This document shows positions 55,335 through 64,000 of a DNA stretch of 64,000 nucleotides, piece by piece (position 1 is the stretch's first letter; every line of letters starts with the position of its first letter). The notes below the pieces were generated by a model. It did no database searches, was not told the DNA's origin, and saw only the letters and a program-made list of their open reading frames with translations. Source of the DNA: CAYMYN01 sp964394665 (GTDB taxonomy: Bacteria > Planctomycetota > UBA1135 > GCA-002686595); NCBI GenBank assembly GCA_964394665.1, contig CAYMYN010000007.1:62001-126000 (forward strand), given 5' to 3'. A program made the position numbers and the translations under genes.

Positions 55335-57632
55335 ACCTCTCCCCCCCGCCGCGCGCGGATTTCGGCGCGGTCCTTCACCGCCACGTTCGGGCGGGGGCGT
55401 GCCGCCGCCGCGGTCGAACTCGGGGGGCAGCAGGAGTTCCGGTCGCAGGGCGCCGAGGGCCGCCTCCAAGCGCGCGCCATCCTCCGAGCGGCCCGCCTCG
55501 CCCAAGCGCGCGCGCAGAGTCGTTGCGGTCATGACCGGCGTGAAGCCCAGGCCGTCCAGGGTCGCGGCCGCGTCCTCGCAACGCTCGAAGCTCGCCAACA
55601 CGAGCTCGAGGGCCTGGCCCAGCTCGCCGGCCTCCAACGCGAGGCGCGCGCGTCCCGCCAGGGAGAGCGCGACGTAGTGGTCGGCCGAAGCGCGCGCGGT
55701 CGGGTTCGCCGCGACGCTGCGTTCATACAGCTCGACCGCGCGGTCGTAGGAGCGCGAGGCCGCCTCGGGGCGACCGCGCCGGCGGTGGAACTCGGCCGCG
55801 ACGAGCGAGGCGTAGCCGGCGAACCAGGGCAGGTTCGGCGACGCGTCGGCGCGCTCGAGGCGCTCGCGGTAGTGTTCCTCGAGCCCCTCGACGCCGCGTT
55901 CCCACAGGATCCGTCCGCGCAGCCGCTCGTGCAGCGTCCAGGAGTCGGGGAAACGCGCCAGACCCTGTTCGAGTACCCGGTCCGCCCGACCTCCGGCGCC
56001 GAGGAACCGCAGAAAGTCCTGGTGCTGGACCACGTGTTGGTCCGTGCCGAGCGGGTGCTGCGCGAGCACCGCGTAGGCCGCGTCGACGTCGGTCAGCCAC
56101 TCGCCCGGCCAGTCGCGTTTCGCGCGCACCGCCTCGGTGATCGCGCGCTGGCGGGCCTGGGCGAAGAGCGCCAGGGTCGAGATCGCGCTCCACTCCGGGG
56201 CGCCCGCGGGGATCGTCGGCCCGGCCTCGAGGGCCCGCGCGTAGGCCTCGTCGACCTCGCCCAGGTAGAACGCGCACAGGGCGAGCAGGCCGGGCACGCG
56301 CCAGCCGCCCGCGCCCGCTGCGCGGGCTCGCTGTGCCTGGCGCCGCGCGTCCTCCAACAGGAGGCGCGCATGACCCGCGCTCTGGCGCGCGCCGGGGCCG
56401 AAGCCCGGTGAACCCGTGGGGTCGATGGCCAGCATCAGGGTGGCCTCGGCGGCGACGAGCAACGCTTCGCCGTCCACGGCTTCCTCCCCGGCGTCCGCGA
56501 TCTCCATGCGCGCCTCGAGGGTCGAGCGCGGGACGGCCCCGGCGTAGCTGGCGCCGCCGGAGAGGGCGCTCGACCAGCCGTCGAGGTCGATCTCCCGCGA
56601 GCGGCTGGCGAGCCCGCGGTGCACCACCGCCAGGGAGCGCGCGCGCGGCGAGGTCGAGCCGATCTCCGCGAGCGCGCCCACGAGGGCCTCGCGCTCCTCG
56701 GCCGCGAGCGGCGCGCGCAGGGCCTCGGCGATCAGGTCGACCGCGTCCTCCGAACGGGCCCGCGCCAGCGCCTGGCGCGCCAGGGCCCCGAGCTCGCCGT
56801 CGAGGCCGAAGAGCGCGCGCCGCAGCAGGTCCACGGGCGCGGCGTCGATGTGCTCGGCGGCCGCCTCGAGCAACGCGCGGCGCAGGGCGGCGTCGCCGCG
56901 CTCGTAGGCTTCCTCCACCGCGCGTCGGTCGACGATGTCGCGGCTCGCCACGCGCTCGACGATCGGCCGGTCGCCGCGCACCACGTCCTGGAGCAGACCC
57001 TCGGGGCGCTCCAGGATGCCGCGCCGCAATCGGTCGAAGACCGAGGCCGTGTCGAAGGCGTAGTAGACGTCGTAGGTCTCCGAGCCGTCGAGCTCGATCA
57101 TGATGTGGCGCGGCGCGACGCGCTGGCCCTTCATGTAGCGCTCGAAGAGCAGCGGCTCGATGGCGATGTGCTCGCCGCAGGTGACGCTGCCGAAGCGCGG
57201 GCACAGGATGCGGCGGCCGGCCTCGTCGTGGTCGCGTGGGCTGTGACGGTAGACCGAGGCGATCACGCACACGTATGGCTCGTACAGGGCGGCCGTCTCG
57301 GGTCGGCGATAGCGCACGCCGGCGTAGTGCTCGCTGGCGATCTCGCCGTCCATGTTGATGCAGGCGAGGATCGGCTTGCCGGTCTCGCGCGAGACGGCCA
57401 GGGCGTCCTCGAACGTGCGCTGGAAGGTGATCGCCACCGGCCGCTCCCAGTCCGCGGCGGTGGGCGCGAACCACATCGCCTCGCGCGCGACGCCCACGGG
57501 ATCGCCGGGATTGCGCCAGCCGGCATCGCCCTGCGCCGGGGCCGATTCCTGGCCGAAGGCCGGGAGCGCGAGGGCGAGCGCGACGAGGGTCTTCGCGATC
57601 GACCCGTGGGGAGACGCGGGTGCCTGCTGCAT
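55320..57632 (-). CDS. Exported thioredoxin-fold/TPR-type protein
   Basis: 770 residues from the ATG at 57632. A signal peptide (LVALALALPAFGQ, residues 17-30) is followed by a thioredoxin-like domain at about 50-200 (AITFQRTFEDALAVSRETGK, PILACINMDGEI, RHIMIELDG). It has no CxxC pair but has CPRFGSVTCGEH. The remaining 550 residues are helical, with TPR-like units (for example SRSYDRAVELYERSVAANPT). The stop codon TAG lies inside the convergent tRNA-Asn gene. Probably a periplasmic protein; role unknown. Divergent from the bat operon. Confidence 0.7.
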   Translation of the reverse strand: MQQAPASPHGSIAKTLVALALALPAFGQESAPAQGDAGWRNPGDPVGVAREAMWFAPTAADWERPVAITFQRTFEDALAVSRETGKPILACINMDGEIASEHYAGVRYRRPETAALYEPYVCVIASVYRHSPRDHDEAGRRILCPRFGSVTCGEHIAIEPLLFERYMKGQRVAPRHIMIELDGSETYDVYYAFDTASVFDRLRRGILERPEGLLQDVVRGDRPIVERVASRDIVDRRAVEEAYERGDAALRRALLEAAAEHIDAAPVDLLRRALFGLDGELGALARQALARARSEDAVDLIAEALRAPLAAEEREALVGALAEIGSTSPRARSLAVVHRGLASRSREIDLDGWSSALSGGASYAGAVPRSTLEARMEIADAGEEAVDGEALLVAAEATLMLAIDPTGSPGFGPGARQSAGHARLLLEDARRQAQRARAAGAGGWRVPGLLALCAFYLGEVDEAYARALEAGPTIPAGAPEWSAISTLALFAQARQRAITEAVRAKRDWPGEWLTDVDAAYAVLAQHPLGTDQHVVQHQDFLRFLGAGGRADRVLEQGLARFPDSWTLHERLRGRILWERGVEGLEEHYRERLERADASPNLPWFAGYASLVAAEFHRRRGRPEAASRSYDRAVELYERSVAANPTARASADHYVALSLAGRARLALEAGELGQALELVLASFERCEDAAATLDGLGFTPVMTATTLRARLGEAGRSEDGARLEAALGALRPELLLPPEFDRGGGTPPPERGGEGPRRNPRAAGGRGWLPE

Positions 57633-57690
57633 GGCGAGATCTCTCGAGTTCGAACGGGCCGAGCGCGGCCCGGGACGGGGCGCGGGGGCG

Positions 57691-57719
57691 AGCCTAACCA
57701 CGCCCGTAGGACGCGGCAA
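57691..57719 (-). promoter_or_regulatory. Promoter of the thioredoxin/TPR gene
   Basis: On the minus strand TTGCCG (57719-57714), 17 bases, TAGGCT (57696-57691), giving a leader of about 50 bases. Confidence 0.5.
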
Positions 57720-57751
57720 GGCGAACGGCTACCGTCGGCGCCACGCGCGCC

Positions 57752-57780
57752 TTGATCCCCGCGGGGCTGCCCCATAGAAC
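57752..57780 (+). promoter_or_regulatory. Promoter of the moxR-bat operon
   Basis: TTGATC (57752-57757), 17 bases, TAGAAC (57775-57780), about 30 bases of leader before the moxR start. Confidence 0.5.
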
Positions 57781-57816
57781 TCGCACCCACGCCCTCTCAT
57801 CCATGGAGACACGCCC

Positions 57817-58806
<990 letters not shown>

Positions 58807-58823
58807 GGCCGCGCGCGTTCCCC

Positions 58824-59759
58824 ATGCAGCCTGACCCGCGCACGGGACCCGACCAGGAGCGCGGCGAGCAGGCCGCGGTGCTGCGCGAGGTGCGCCGGAT
58901 CGAGATCCACAGTCGGCGACTCGCGAGCGACCTGCTCGCCGGCGGGTACGCCTCGGCCTTCCGTGGGGCCGGGATCGAGTTCCACGAGGTACGCGAGTAC
59001 GCCGCGGGCGACGACCCGCGCAGCATCGACTGGAACGTCACGGCCCGCGTCGGCCGGCCCTTCGTCAAGCTGCACGTCGACGAACGCGAGCTGAGCGTCG
59101 TGTTCCTGCTCGACCTCTCGCCGTCGATGGACGCAGGCTTTGGCGCCTGGTCGCCGCGCCAGGCCGCCGCGCGCGTGCTCGCGTCCCTGGCCCTCTCCGC
59201 GGTGCACAGCGGGGACCGGGTCGGTCTGCTCGCCTTCGGTCGCGGACACCTGCACTTCGTCCCGCCGCGCAAGGGCAAGCGCCAGGCGCTGCGGCTCGTG
59301 CGCGACGCCCTGACCCTGCCCTCCCCCGCCGGCGCCTGCGATCCGGCCCCGGCCCTGGACTTCGCGCGGCGCGCGCTCGCCCACCGCTCGGTGCTCTTCG
59401 TGCTCTCCGACTTCCTCGGGCCAGGCTTCGGCCGCCCGCTGCGGATCTGCGCCAGGCGCCACGACGTGGTGGCCGTGCGGCTCGAGGTGCCCGAGCTCGC
59501 GTCGCCGCGCGCGGGCACCCTGCGCCTGGTCGATCCCGAGGGCGGGGGCGCGCGCCTACTCGACTGGCGCGATCCGGCGCTGCGCGCGGCCTACGGAGCG
59601 CGCGTCGCGGCCTGGCGCGGGGGCCTCACGTCCGAGCTGCGGCGCGCGGGCGTGGACGAGATCGCCATCGCCCTGCCGCGCACGGCCCACATGGCGAGCC
59701 TCGCCCGGCCCCTGATGGCCTTCTTCCGCCTGCGGGAGCTGCGCCGGAGGCGGCGGTGA
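58824..59759 (+). CDS. DUF58 (VWA-like) protein
   Basis: 311 residues from the ATG at 58824; a GTG at 58803 overlapping the moxR stop is equally possible. DUF58 signature GIEFHEVREYAAGDDPRSID followed by WNVTAR. A VWA-like fold with a DxSxS metal site in FLLDLSPSMD. Soluble and usually partnered with MoxR. Its stop overlaps the next start (GTGA). Confidence 0.9.
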   Translation: MQPDPRTGPDQERGEQAAVLREVRRIEIHSRRLASDLLAGGYASAFRGAGIEFHEVREYAAGDDPRSIDWNVTARVGRPFVKLHVDERELSVVFLLDLSPSMDAGFGAWSPRQAAARVLASLALSAVHSGDRVGLLAFGRGHLHFVPPRKGKRQALRLVRDALTLPSPAGACDPAPALDFARRALAHRSVLFVLSDFLGPGFGRPLRICARRHDVVAVRLEVPELASPRAGTLRLVDPEGGGARLLDWRDPALRAAYGARVAAWRGGLTSELRRAGVDEIAIALPRTAHMASLARPLMAFFRLRELRRRRR

Positions 59760-60694
59760 GGTCCAGGGGCGCGGCGTGGCTGTTGCTCGCCGTGCTTCCC
59801 GGCTGCGCGCCGGGGGGCAACGGCGTGGACGTCGCGCCGCGCATCGAGCTGAACCTGGGCGTGCCCGAGATCGAACTCGGCCAGGGCTTCGCGTTGACGG
59901 TCGTGCGCGTCCATCCGCACGACCTCGTCCCGGCTCCGTTCGAGGAGTCGGCCCTGGCGCCGCTCGCCCTGCGCCCGCTCGAGGTCCGCCGCCGCGTCCG
60001 CGGCGCGGCTGCGGTCGAGACACGCCGCTACCTCGCCCACGCCTTCGATGCGGGGCAACTGATCCTCGGCCCGCTCGAGCTCGCCGTCCCGGGCCCCGAC
60101 GGCGTGGCGCGCGTCGTGGCGAGCTCCGCGCCGGCGCGCCTGAGCGTGCGCCCGGCCTTCCCGCCCGGCACCGATCCCGGCCCCGCCGAGCTCCCCGGGG
60201 GCCTGCTGCACGCGCCGGCCTCCCCACTCGGGCCGCTGAGCCTGGGCGTCCTGCTGGCGCTGCTCGCCGCGGGCGCCTGGCTCGTGGGCCGTGCCCGCGC
60301 GCGGCGCGCCGCGCGGGCCGCGGACGGACCGACGCCGCTCGAGGGGGCCCTGGCCCGCGCCCGGGAACGCCTCGCCGCCCTGCGCGCCGACGCGCCCCGC
60401 ACGCGCGCCGAGGACGAGGCCTTCCACGGCGAGCTCGACGCCCTGCTGCGGGCCTTCCTCGAGGAGGGCTTCGAGCTGCCCGCGCGGCGCCGCACGCGGG
60501 AGGAGCTCGCCGCGGACGCACGTTGGGCGCGGCTCGCCGACGGCGAACGCCGGGCGTCCCTCGATGCGCTGCTCGAGCGCTGCGACGCGCTGCGCTTCGC
60601 GCCGAACCGCTCGACCCGGGACGGGCGCGTCCAGGCCCTGGCCCGCGCGGCGGACTTCCTCGCGGCCGCCCAGGACCGGAGGTCCGACCCGTGA
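59756..60694 (+). CDS. Bat-operon lipoprotein with one membrane helix
   Basis: 312 residues from a GTG. A lipobox ends at Cys17 (LLAVLPGC). A beta-rich domain to about residue 155 resembles BatD-type Ig-like domains. One membrane helix follows (LSLGVLLALLAAGAWLVG, residues 162-180), then a helical cytoplasmic tail rich in Arg/Ala/Glu. It occupies the position where many operons have a small DUF4381-type gene. Coupled to both neighbours by stop/start overlaps. Confidence 0.65.
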   Translation: MRSRGAAWLLLAVLPGCAPGGNGVDVAPRIELNLGVPEIELGQGFALTVVRVHPHDLVPAPFEESALAPLALRPLEVRRRVRGAAAVETRRYLAHAFDAGQLILGPLELAVPGPDGVARVVASSAPARLSVRPAFPPGTDPGPAELPGGLLHAPASPLGPLSLGVLLALLAAGAWLVGRARARRAARAADGPTPLEGALARARERLAALRADAPRTRAEDEAFHGELDALLRAFLEEGFELPARRRTREELAADARWARLADGERRASLDALLERCDALRFAPNRSTRDGRVQALARAADFLAAAQDRRSDP

Positions 60695-61710
60695 ACGCGG
60701 CCCTAGAGTCCTGGACCGGCCTGTTCCTCGCCGACCCCGCCTGGTTGGCCCTGCTCCTGCTGCTGCCCTTCGTCCTGTGGCCCCGGCGCGGCGCGCCGCG
60801 CCTGCCCTTCGCTCCCCTGGCGCTGCTCGAGGGGCCCGGGGAGAACCTCCCTCCGCGCACCTGGCGCGTGCGCCTGGCGCCCGTGCCGCGCGGGCTCGAG
60901 GCCGTGGCCCTCGCGCTGGCGATCTTCGCGCTGGCGCGGCCCGTGGAGCGCGAGGTGCTCCCCGAGGAGCGCGAGGGCGTCGACATCCTGCTCGTGCTCG
61001 ACGTGTCGTCCTCGATGGACGCCCGGGACCTCGACCCGCTCAACTCGCGCCTGGCGCTCGCGCGCAGCGCCGCGGCGCGCTTCGTCGCGGCCCGTCCCGA
61101 GGATCGGATCGGAATCGTGACCTTCGCGCGTTATCCCGACCTGGTCTCGCCGCCGACCCTCGACCGGCGCGCGCTCGCGGACTTCCTGGAGCGCATCGAA
61201 CGCGTCGAGCCCGACGGCCCGGAGGACGCCACGGGCATCGGCACGGCCCTGGCCCTGGCCGTGCGCCTGCTCGCCGGCGGCGCCCCGGTCGAGGGGGCTC
61301 CGCCGCGGGTCGTGATCCTGCTCTCCGATGGCGAGGAGAACGTCGCCGGGCCGCGGGCGCCGCGCGAGATCGCCCCGGAGGCGGCCGCGCAACTCGCCGC
61401 GCGGGCCGGCGTGCGCGTGCACGCCATCGCGATGGGCCTGGGCGAACCCGACGGTGCCGGCGGATGGAGGGCCCTCGACACCGGCGGCCTGCGCCGGATC
61501 GCGCACACCAGCGGTGGCCGCTTCTTCGAGGCGCGCGAGGCCGGGGCCCTCGGCGACATCTACGACGCCATCGACACCCTCGAGACCCAGGCGCGCGCCG
61601 AACCGCGCTTCGCGCTGCACGATCGCTTCGCGCCCTTCCTCCTGCTCGCGTTGGCGCTCGTCGCAGCCGCGGCGTTGCTGCGCCGCGGCCCCCTGGAGGT
61701 CTGGCCGTGA
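60691..61710 (+). CDS. batA: BatA-type VWA membrane protein
   Basis: 339 residues from a GTG overlapping the previous stop. Two N-terminal helices (WLALLLLLPFVLW and VALALAIFALA), a VWA domain with MIDAS residues Asp104, Ser106 and Ser108 (LDVSSSMD), and a C-terminal helix (LLLALALVAAAALLRR). BatA and BatB are inner-membrane VWA proteins linked to oxygen tolerance in Bacteroides and to fitness in spirochetes. Exact role unknown. Confidence 0.88.
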   Translation: MNAALESWTGLFLADPAWLALLLLLPFVLWPRRGAPRLPFAPLALLEGPGENLPPRTWRVRLAPVPRGLEAVALALAIFALARPVEREVLPEEREGVDILLVLDVSSSMDARDLDPLNSRLALARSAAARFVAARPEDRIGIVTFARYPDLVSPPTLDRRALADFLERIERVEPDGPEDATGIGTALALAVRLLAGGAPVEGAPPRVVILLSDGEENVAGPRAPREIAPEAAAQLAARAGVRVHAIAMGLGEPDGAGGWRALDTGGLRRIAHTSGGRFFEAREAGALGDIYDAIDTLETQARAEPRFALHDRFAPFLLLALALVAAAALLRRGPLEVWP

Positions 61711-62729
61711 ACCCGCTCGAGGTCTTCGCGCAGCCCCTGTGGTTGCTCGGCCTGGGGGTCCTTCCCCTGCTGGCCGTGTTGCAGCGGCGCGCGGAGCGGC
61801 GCCGGGCGCGGGTGCTGGAAACCTGGCTCGGCCCACGGGCCGCGCTCCTGGGGGCCGAGCGCGACGCCGGCCGCGCGCGACGCGCCCGTGCGCTCGGCCT
61901 GGCCGCCCTCGCCTGCGCGGCCCTGGCCCTCGCGCAGCCGCGGCTCGGGCGCGGAGCGGACGCGACGGCGGACGAACCCTTCGACGTGATCGTGTGCCTG
62001 GACGTCTCGCGCTCGATGCTCGCCCGGGACGTTCCACCCAGCCGGCTCGGACACGCGCGCGCCGAGCTCGCGGCCCTTGCCGAGCGCGCCCGCGGCGAGC
62101 GCCTGGCCCTGATCCTGTTCGCGGGCGAGGCGCGCCTGCGCGTGCCCCTGACGCGCGATCTCGACGCACTGCTCCTGCTCGCCCAGGACGCCGGGCCGCT
62201 CAGCGTCGAGCTCGGCGGGAGCCAACCAGCGAGCGCCCTGGACCTCGCGCGCGAGGTGCTGGCCGCGCGCGCGCCGCTCCCGGGCCGCGGCGCGCCCTCG
62301 CCCGCCGTGGTCGTGTTGATTGCCGACGGGGATCACGGCGGCGAGCGGGCGGCATCGCGCGCGCGCGAACTCGCCCAGCTCGGGTACCCCGTCTCGTGCC
62401 TGGGGATCGGCACGCGCGAAGGCGGCAAGATCCCGCTCGACGCGCAGGGCCGTGAAGGTTTCTTCACCGATCGCGCCGGCAACGAGCTGATCGTGCGCCT
62501 CGAGCGCGCCGAGCTCGAGCCCATCGCGCGGGCCGGGGGCGGGCGGTACGTCGAAGCCCGGCCGGACGCGGACACGTTGGCCGAGCTCTACGCGACGCAG
62601 CTCCTGCCCGCGGCGCGTCGCGCGGCGGCGCGGGAGCGGGAACGCCCGGCGCGCTTCCAATGGCCCTTGCTCGGCGCCCTCGCGCTCGGGATGCTGGTCC
62701 TGCGCACGGAAGTGCGCCGAGCGACATGA
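61707..62729 (+). CDS. batB: BatB-type VWA membrane protein
   Basis: 340 residues from a GTG overlapping the batA stop. Layout matches batA: N-terminal helices (LWLLGLGVLPLLAVL, GLAALACAALALA), a VWA domain with Asp99, Ser101 and Ser103 (LDVSRSML), and a C-terminal helix (LLGALALGMLVL). The block GIGTREGGKIPL near residue 233 is typical of BatB. Second VWA protein of the operon, likely to form a complex with BatA and MoxR. Confidence 0.88.
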   Translation: MNPLEVFAQPLWLLGLGVLPLLAVLQRRAERRRARVLETWLGPRAALLGAERDAGRARRARALGLAALACAALALAQPRLGRGADATADEPFDVIVCLDVSRSMLARDVPPSRLGHARAELAALAERARGERLALILFAGEARLRVPLTRDLDALLLLAQDAGPLSVELGGSQPASALDLAREVLAARAPLPGRGAPSPAVVVLIADGDHGGERAASRARELAQLGYPVSCLGIGTREGGKIPLDAQGREGFFTDRAGNELIVRLERAELEPIARAGGGRYVEARPDADTLAELYATQLLPAARRAAARERERPARFQWPLLGALALGMLVLRTEVRRAT

Positions 62730-63478
62730 GCTTCGCGCGCATCGTCTTCCCCATCGCGGCCTGCGCCGCGGGCCTCTTCGGCGCGTGCGCCGAACAGGAT
62801 GGGCGGCTCGCGGCGGCGCGCGCCGCCTTCGCGGACGGGAGGCATGGGGAGGCGCTGAGCCTCTTCGCCGCGTCGCGGCCGGGCGACGAGCGGGCCTCGC
62901 CGCCGAGCCTCGTGCACGACCTCGGCCTGTGCGCGCTGCTCGCGGGCGACCTCGCGACCGCGGAGTCGGCCGGCGCGGAGCTCGCGGCCGGGTCCGACGC
63001 GCCCCTCGCCGCGCGCGGGGAGTTCTTGCTCGGCAACGTCGCCTTCGCGCGCGCCCTCGCGTCGGCCGAGCTCGCCGCCCAGCCGGAGGCCGAGCCCTTC
63101 GTGCTGGAGGGCGCCCTGTCCCAGACCCGGCGCGCGCGCCAGGCCTGGCAGCGGGCGGCCCAGAGCCGGCTCGACTGGCCCGCGGCGCGCCGCAACGTCG
63201 AGCGGGCCGCGCGCCTCGAACGGGAACTCGAGCGCCTGGCCGAAGAGGCGCGCGGCGAACCACCGCCGCCCGAGCCCCAGCCCGAACCGGAGGAACCCGA
63301 GGGTGAGGTCCTCGAGGAGCCGGAGGAGCTGCCGCCTGCCCCCGACTCCCCGCCGGCGCTCGACGAGGCCGAGCTCGAAGCCCTCCTGGAGCTCCTCGCG
63401 CGCAAGGAGCGCGAGAAGCTCGAGCTGCGCGCCACGCGGCGCGCCGAGCGCAATCTCGACCTGGAGCGCGACTGGTGA
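62726..63478 (+). CDS. BatC-like lipoprotein with TPR-type helices
   Basis: 250 residues. Lipobox ending at Cys21 (AAGLFGAC). Helical TPR-like repeats at about 25-150 (AARAAFADGRHGEALSLFAA, HDLGLCALLAGDLATAES), then a Pro/Glu-rich linker (residues 175-210) and a basic C-terminal helix. Position and layout match BatC, the TPR protein of bat operons. Start overlaps the batB stop and stop overlaps the next ATG (ATGA type). Confidence 0.75.
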   Translation: MSFARIVFPIAACAAGLFGACAEQDGRLAAARAAFADGRHGEALSLFAASRPGDERASPPSLVHDLGLCALLAGDLATAESAGAELAAGSDAPLAARGEFLLGNVAFARALASAELAAQPEAEPFVLEGALSQTRRARQAWQRAAQSRLDWPAARRNVERAARLERELERLAEEARGEPPPPEPQPEPEEPEGEVLEEPEELPPAPDSPPALDEAELEALLELLARKEREKLELRATRRAERNLDLERDW

Positions 63479-64000
63479 TGGGCGCGCTCGCTCTCCTGCT
63501 CCTGTTCGTCGCGCCGCGGGAGATCCCGGCCTCGATCGAGCTCGTCCCCGAACGCGCCCAGGTCTTCGTGCACGAACCCGTGCGCCTCGCCCTGCGCGTG
63601 TGGATCGAGGAGGAGTTCTTCACCGAGCGCGTCGTGCAGCCCTTCCTGCGTCCCCTCGACCTGCCCCTCGAGGTGCAGACCGCGGGCCTGCGCGAGTTGA
63701 CGAACGCGGAGCTGCTCGCCGAGAGCGGGTCGGTGCGCGCCCCCGGTCCGCGCTTCGCCCTCGACGACGCGCCGGCGCGGGCGGAGCGCCTGGAGGACCT
63801 CGTCCGCGATGGACGGCGACTGCGCGGCTACGAGCACGGGTTGGTGCTCGTCCCCACGCGCCCCGGACCGCTCGAGTTGCCCGCGCCGCGCCTGCGCCTG
63901 GTGCACACGAGCGGGTTCCGCGAGGACTTCCTCGGCGGCCGGGTGCCCATCGACCGCCACGAGGACGTGTGGGTCGGCGCAGCACCGCGGCTCGACGTGC
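63478..64000 (+). CDS. BatD-like exported protein (3' end cut by window edge)
   Basis: 174 full codons are visible from the ATG at 63478 to the right edge, with no stop. A short hydrophobic signal (ALALLLLFVAP) is followed by beta-rich sequence (PERAQVFVHEPVRLALRVWI, LVLVPTRPGPLELPAPRLRL) typical of the Ig-like domains of BatD oxygen-tolerance proteins. It is the last visible gene of the coupled operon. The C-terminal membrane helix expected for BatD would lie outside the window. Confidence 0.75.
   Translation, partial: MGALALLLLFVAPREIPASIELVPERAQVFVHEPVRLALRVWIEEEFFTERVVQPFLRPLDLPLEVQTAGLRELTNAELLAESGSVRAPGPRFALDDAPARAERLEDLVRDGRRLRGYEHGLVLVPTRPGPLELPAPRLRLVHTSGFREDFLGGRVPIDRHEDVWVGAAPRLDV

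Overview
The window is about 64 kb of chromosomal DNA with very high GC content from a Gram-negative bacterium. Evidence for a Gram-negative cell is the set of lipoproteins, a predicted outer-membrane barrel, and enzymes for diaminopimelate peptidoglycan. A member of the PVC superphylum, most likely a planctomycete-like lineage, fits best. The main clue is the 725-residue GreA protein with a long N-terminal part, a form I know from Chlamydiae and relatives. Supporting clues are HEAT-repeat proteins with Gly/Pro-rich linkers, secreted proteins sharing a C-terminal module, and a eukaryote-type UDP-sugar pyrophosphorylase. This assignment is inference. I see no rRNA, CRISPR array, insertion sequence or prophage. 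Most of the region looks like stable core genome. Start codons are often GTG or TTG, and stop/start overlaps (ATGA, GTGA, TTGA) are very common, which implies translational coupling.

Layout. 1-8.7 kb: a HEAT-repeat exported protein cut by the left edge, a soluble sensor-kinase-like protein, the sdhCAB succinate dehydrogenase operon, a small Cys- and Gly/Pro-rich protein, and a lipoprotein with a GyrI-like domain. 8.7-13 kb: an unknown 620-residue protein, cvpA, and a cobalamin riboswitch with its own promoter in front of a single secreted propeller-like protein. 13-32 kb: a long block on the minus strand. Read in the direction of transcription it holds a HEAT-type lipoprotein, an LPG-synthase-type membrane protein, a PfkB kinase, recA, alaS, rpmF-plsX-fabH-fabD-fabG-acpP-fabF, a small helical protein, a UDP-sugar pyrophosphorylase, ddl, dapB, tRNA-Leu, a ChpT/histidine-kinase-like protein and an Nfu Fe-S scaffold protein.

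32-41 kb: an outer-membrane protein, a vanadium-haloperoxidase-like lipoprotein and a carboxypeptidase-regulatory-like exported protein on the plus strand. These are followed by ssrA (tmRNA) and smpB, tRNA-Leu, a tiny membrane peptide, rsmG, tRNA-Trp, pcnB and an unknown exported protein. 41-55 kb: a DUF1294 protein, a BaiN-type flavoprotein, dusB with a structured leader, a catalytically degenerate amidohydrolase, an RlmI-type methyltransferase, the large GreA, an ArsR-methyltransferase fusion with ahcY, ackA, gluQ and tRNA-Asn. 55-64 kb: a large thioredoxin-like/TPR protein whose stop codon lies inside tRNA-Asn, then a tightly coupled moxR-DUF58-lipoprotein-batA-batB-batC-batD aerotolerance-type operon that runs off the right edge.

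How the genes fit together: acyl chain and phospholipid initiation (plsX, fab genes) and peptidoglycan precursor supply (UDP-GlcNAc pyrophosphorylase, ddl, dapB) lie in one block beside ribosome and tRNA functions (rpmF, alaS). ssrA and smpB form the trans-translation pair. The ArsR fusion and ahcY probably form a self-regulating methyl-cycle unit. The most unusual item is the cobalamin riboswitch that controls only a secreted propeller-like protein. By analogy with the BtuG surface cobalamin-binding propellers of Bacteroides, this may be a separate vitamin-B12 capture system.
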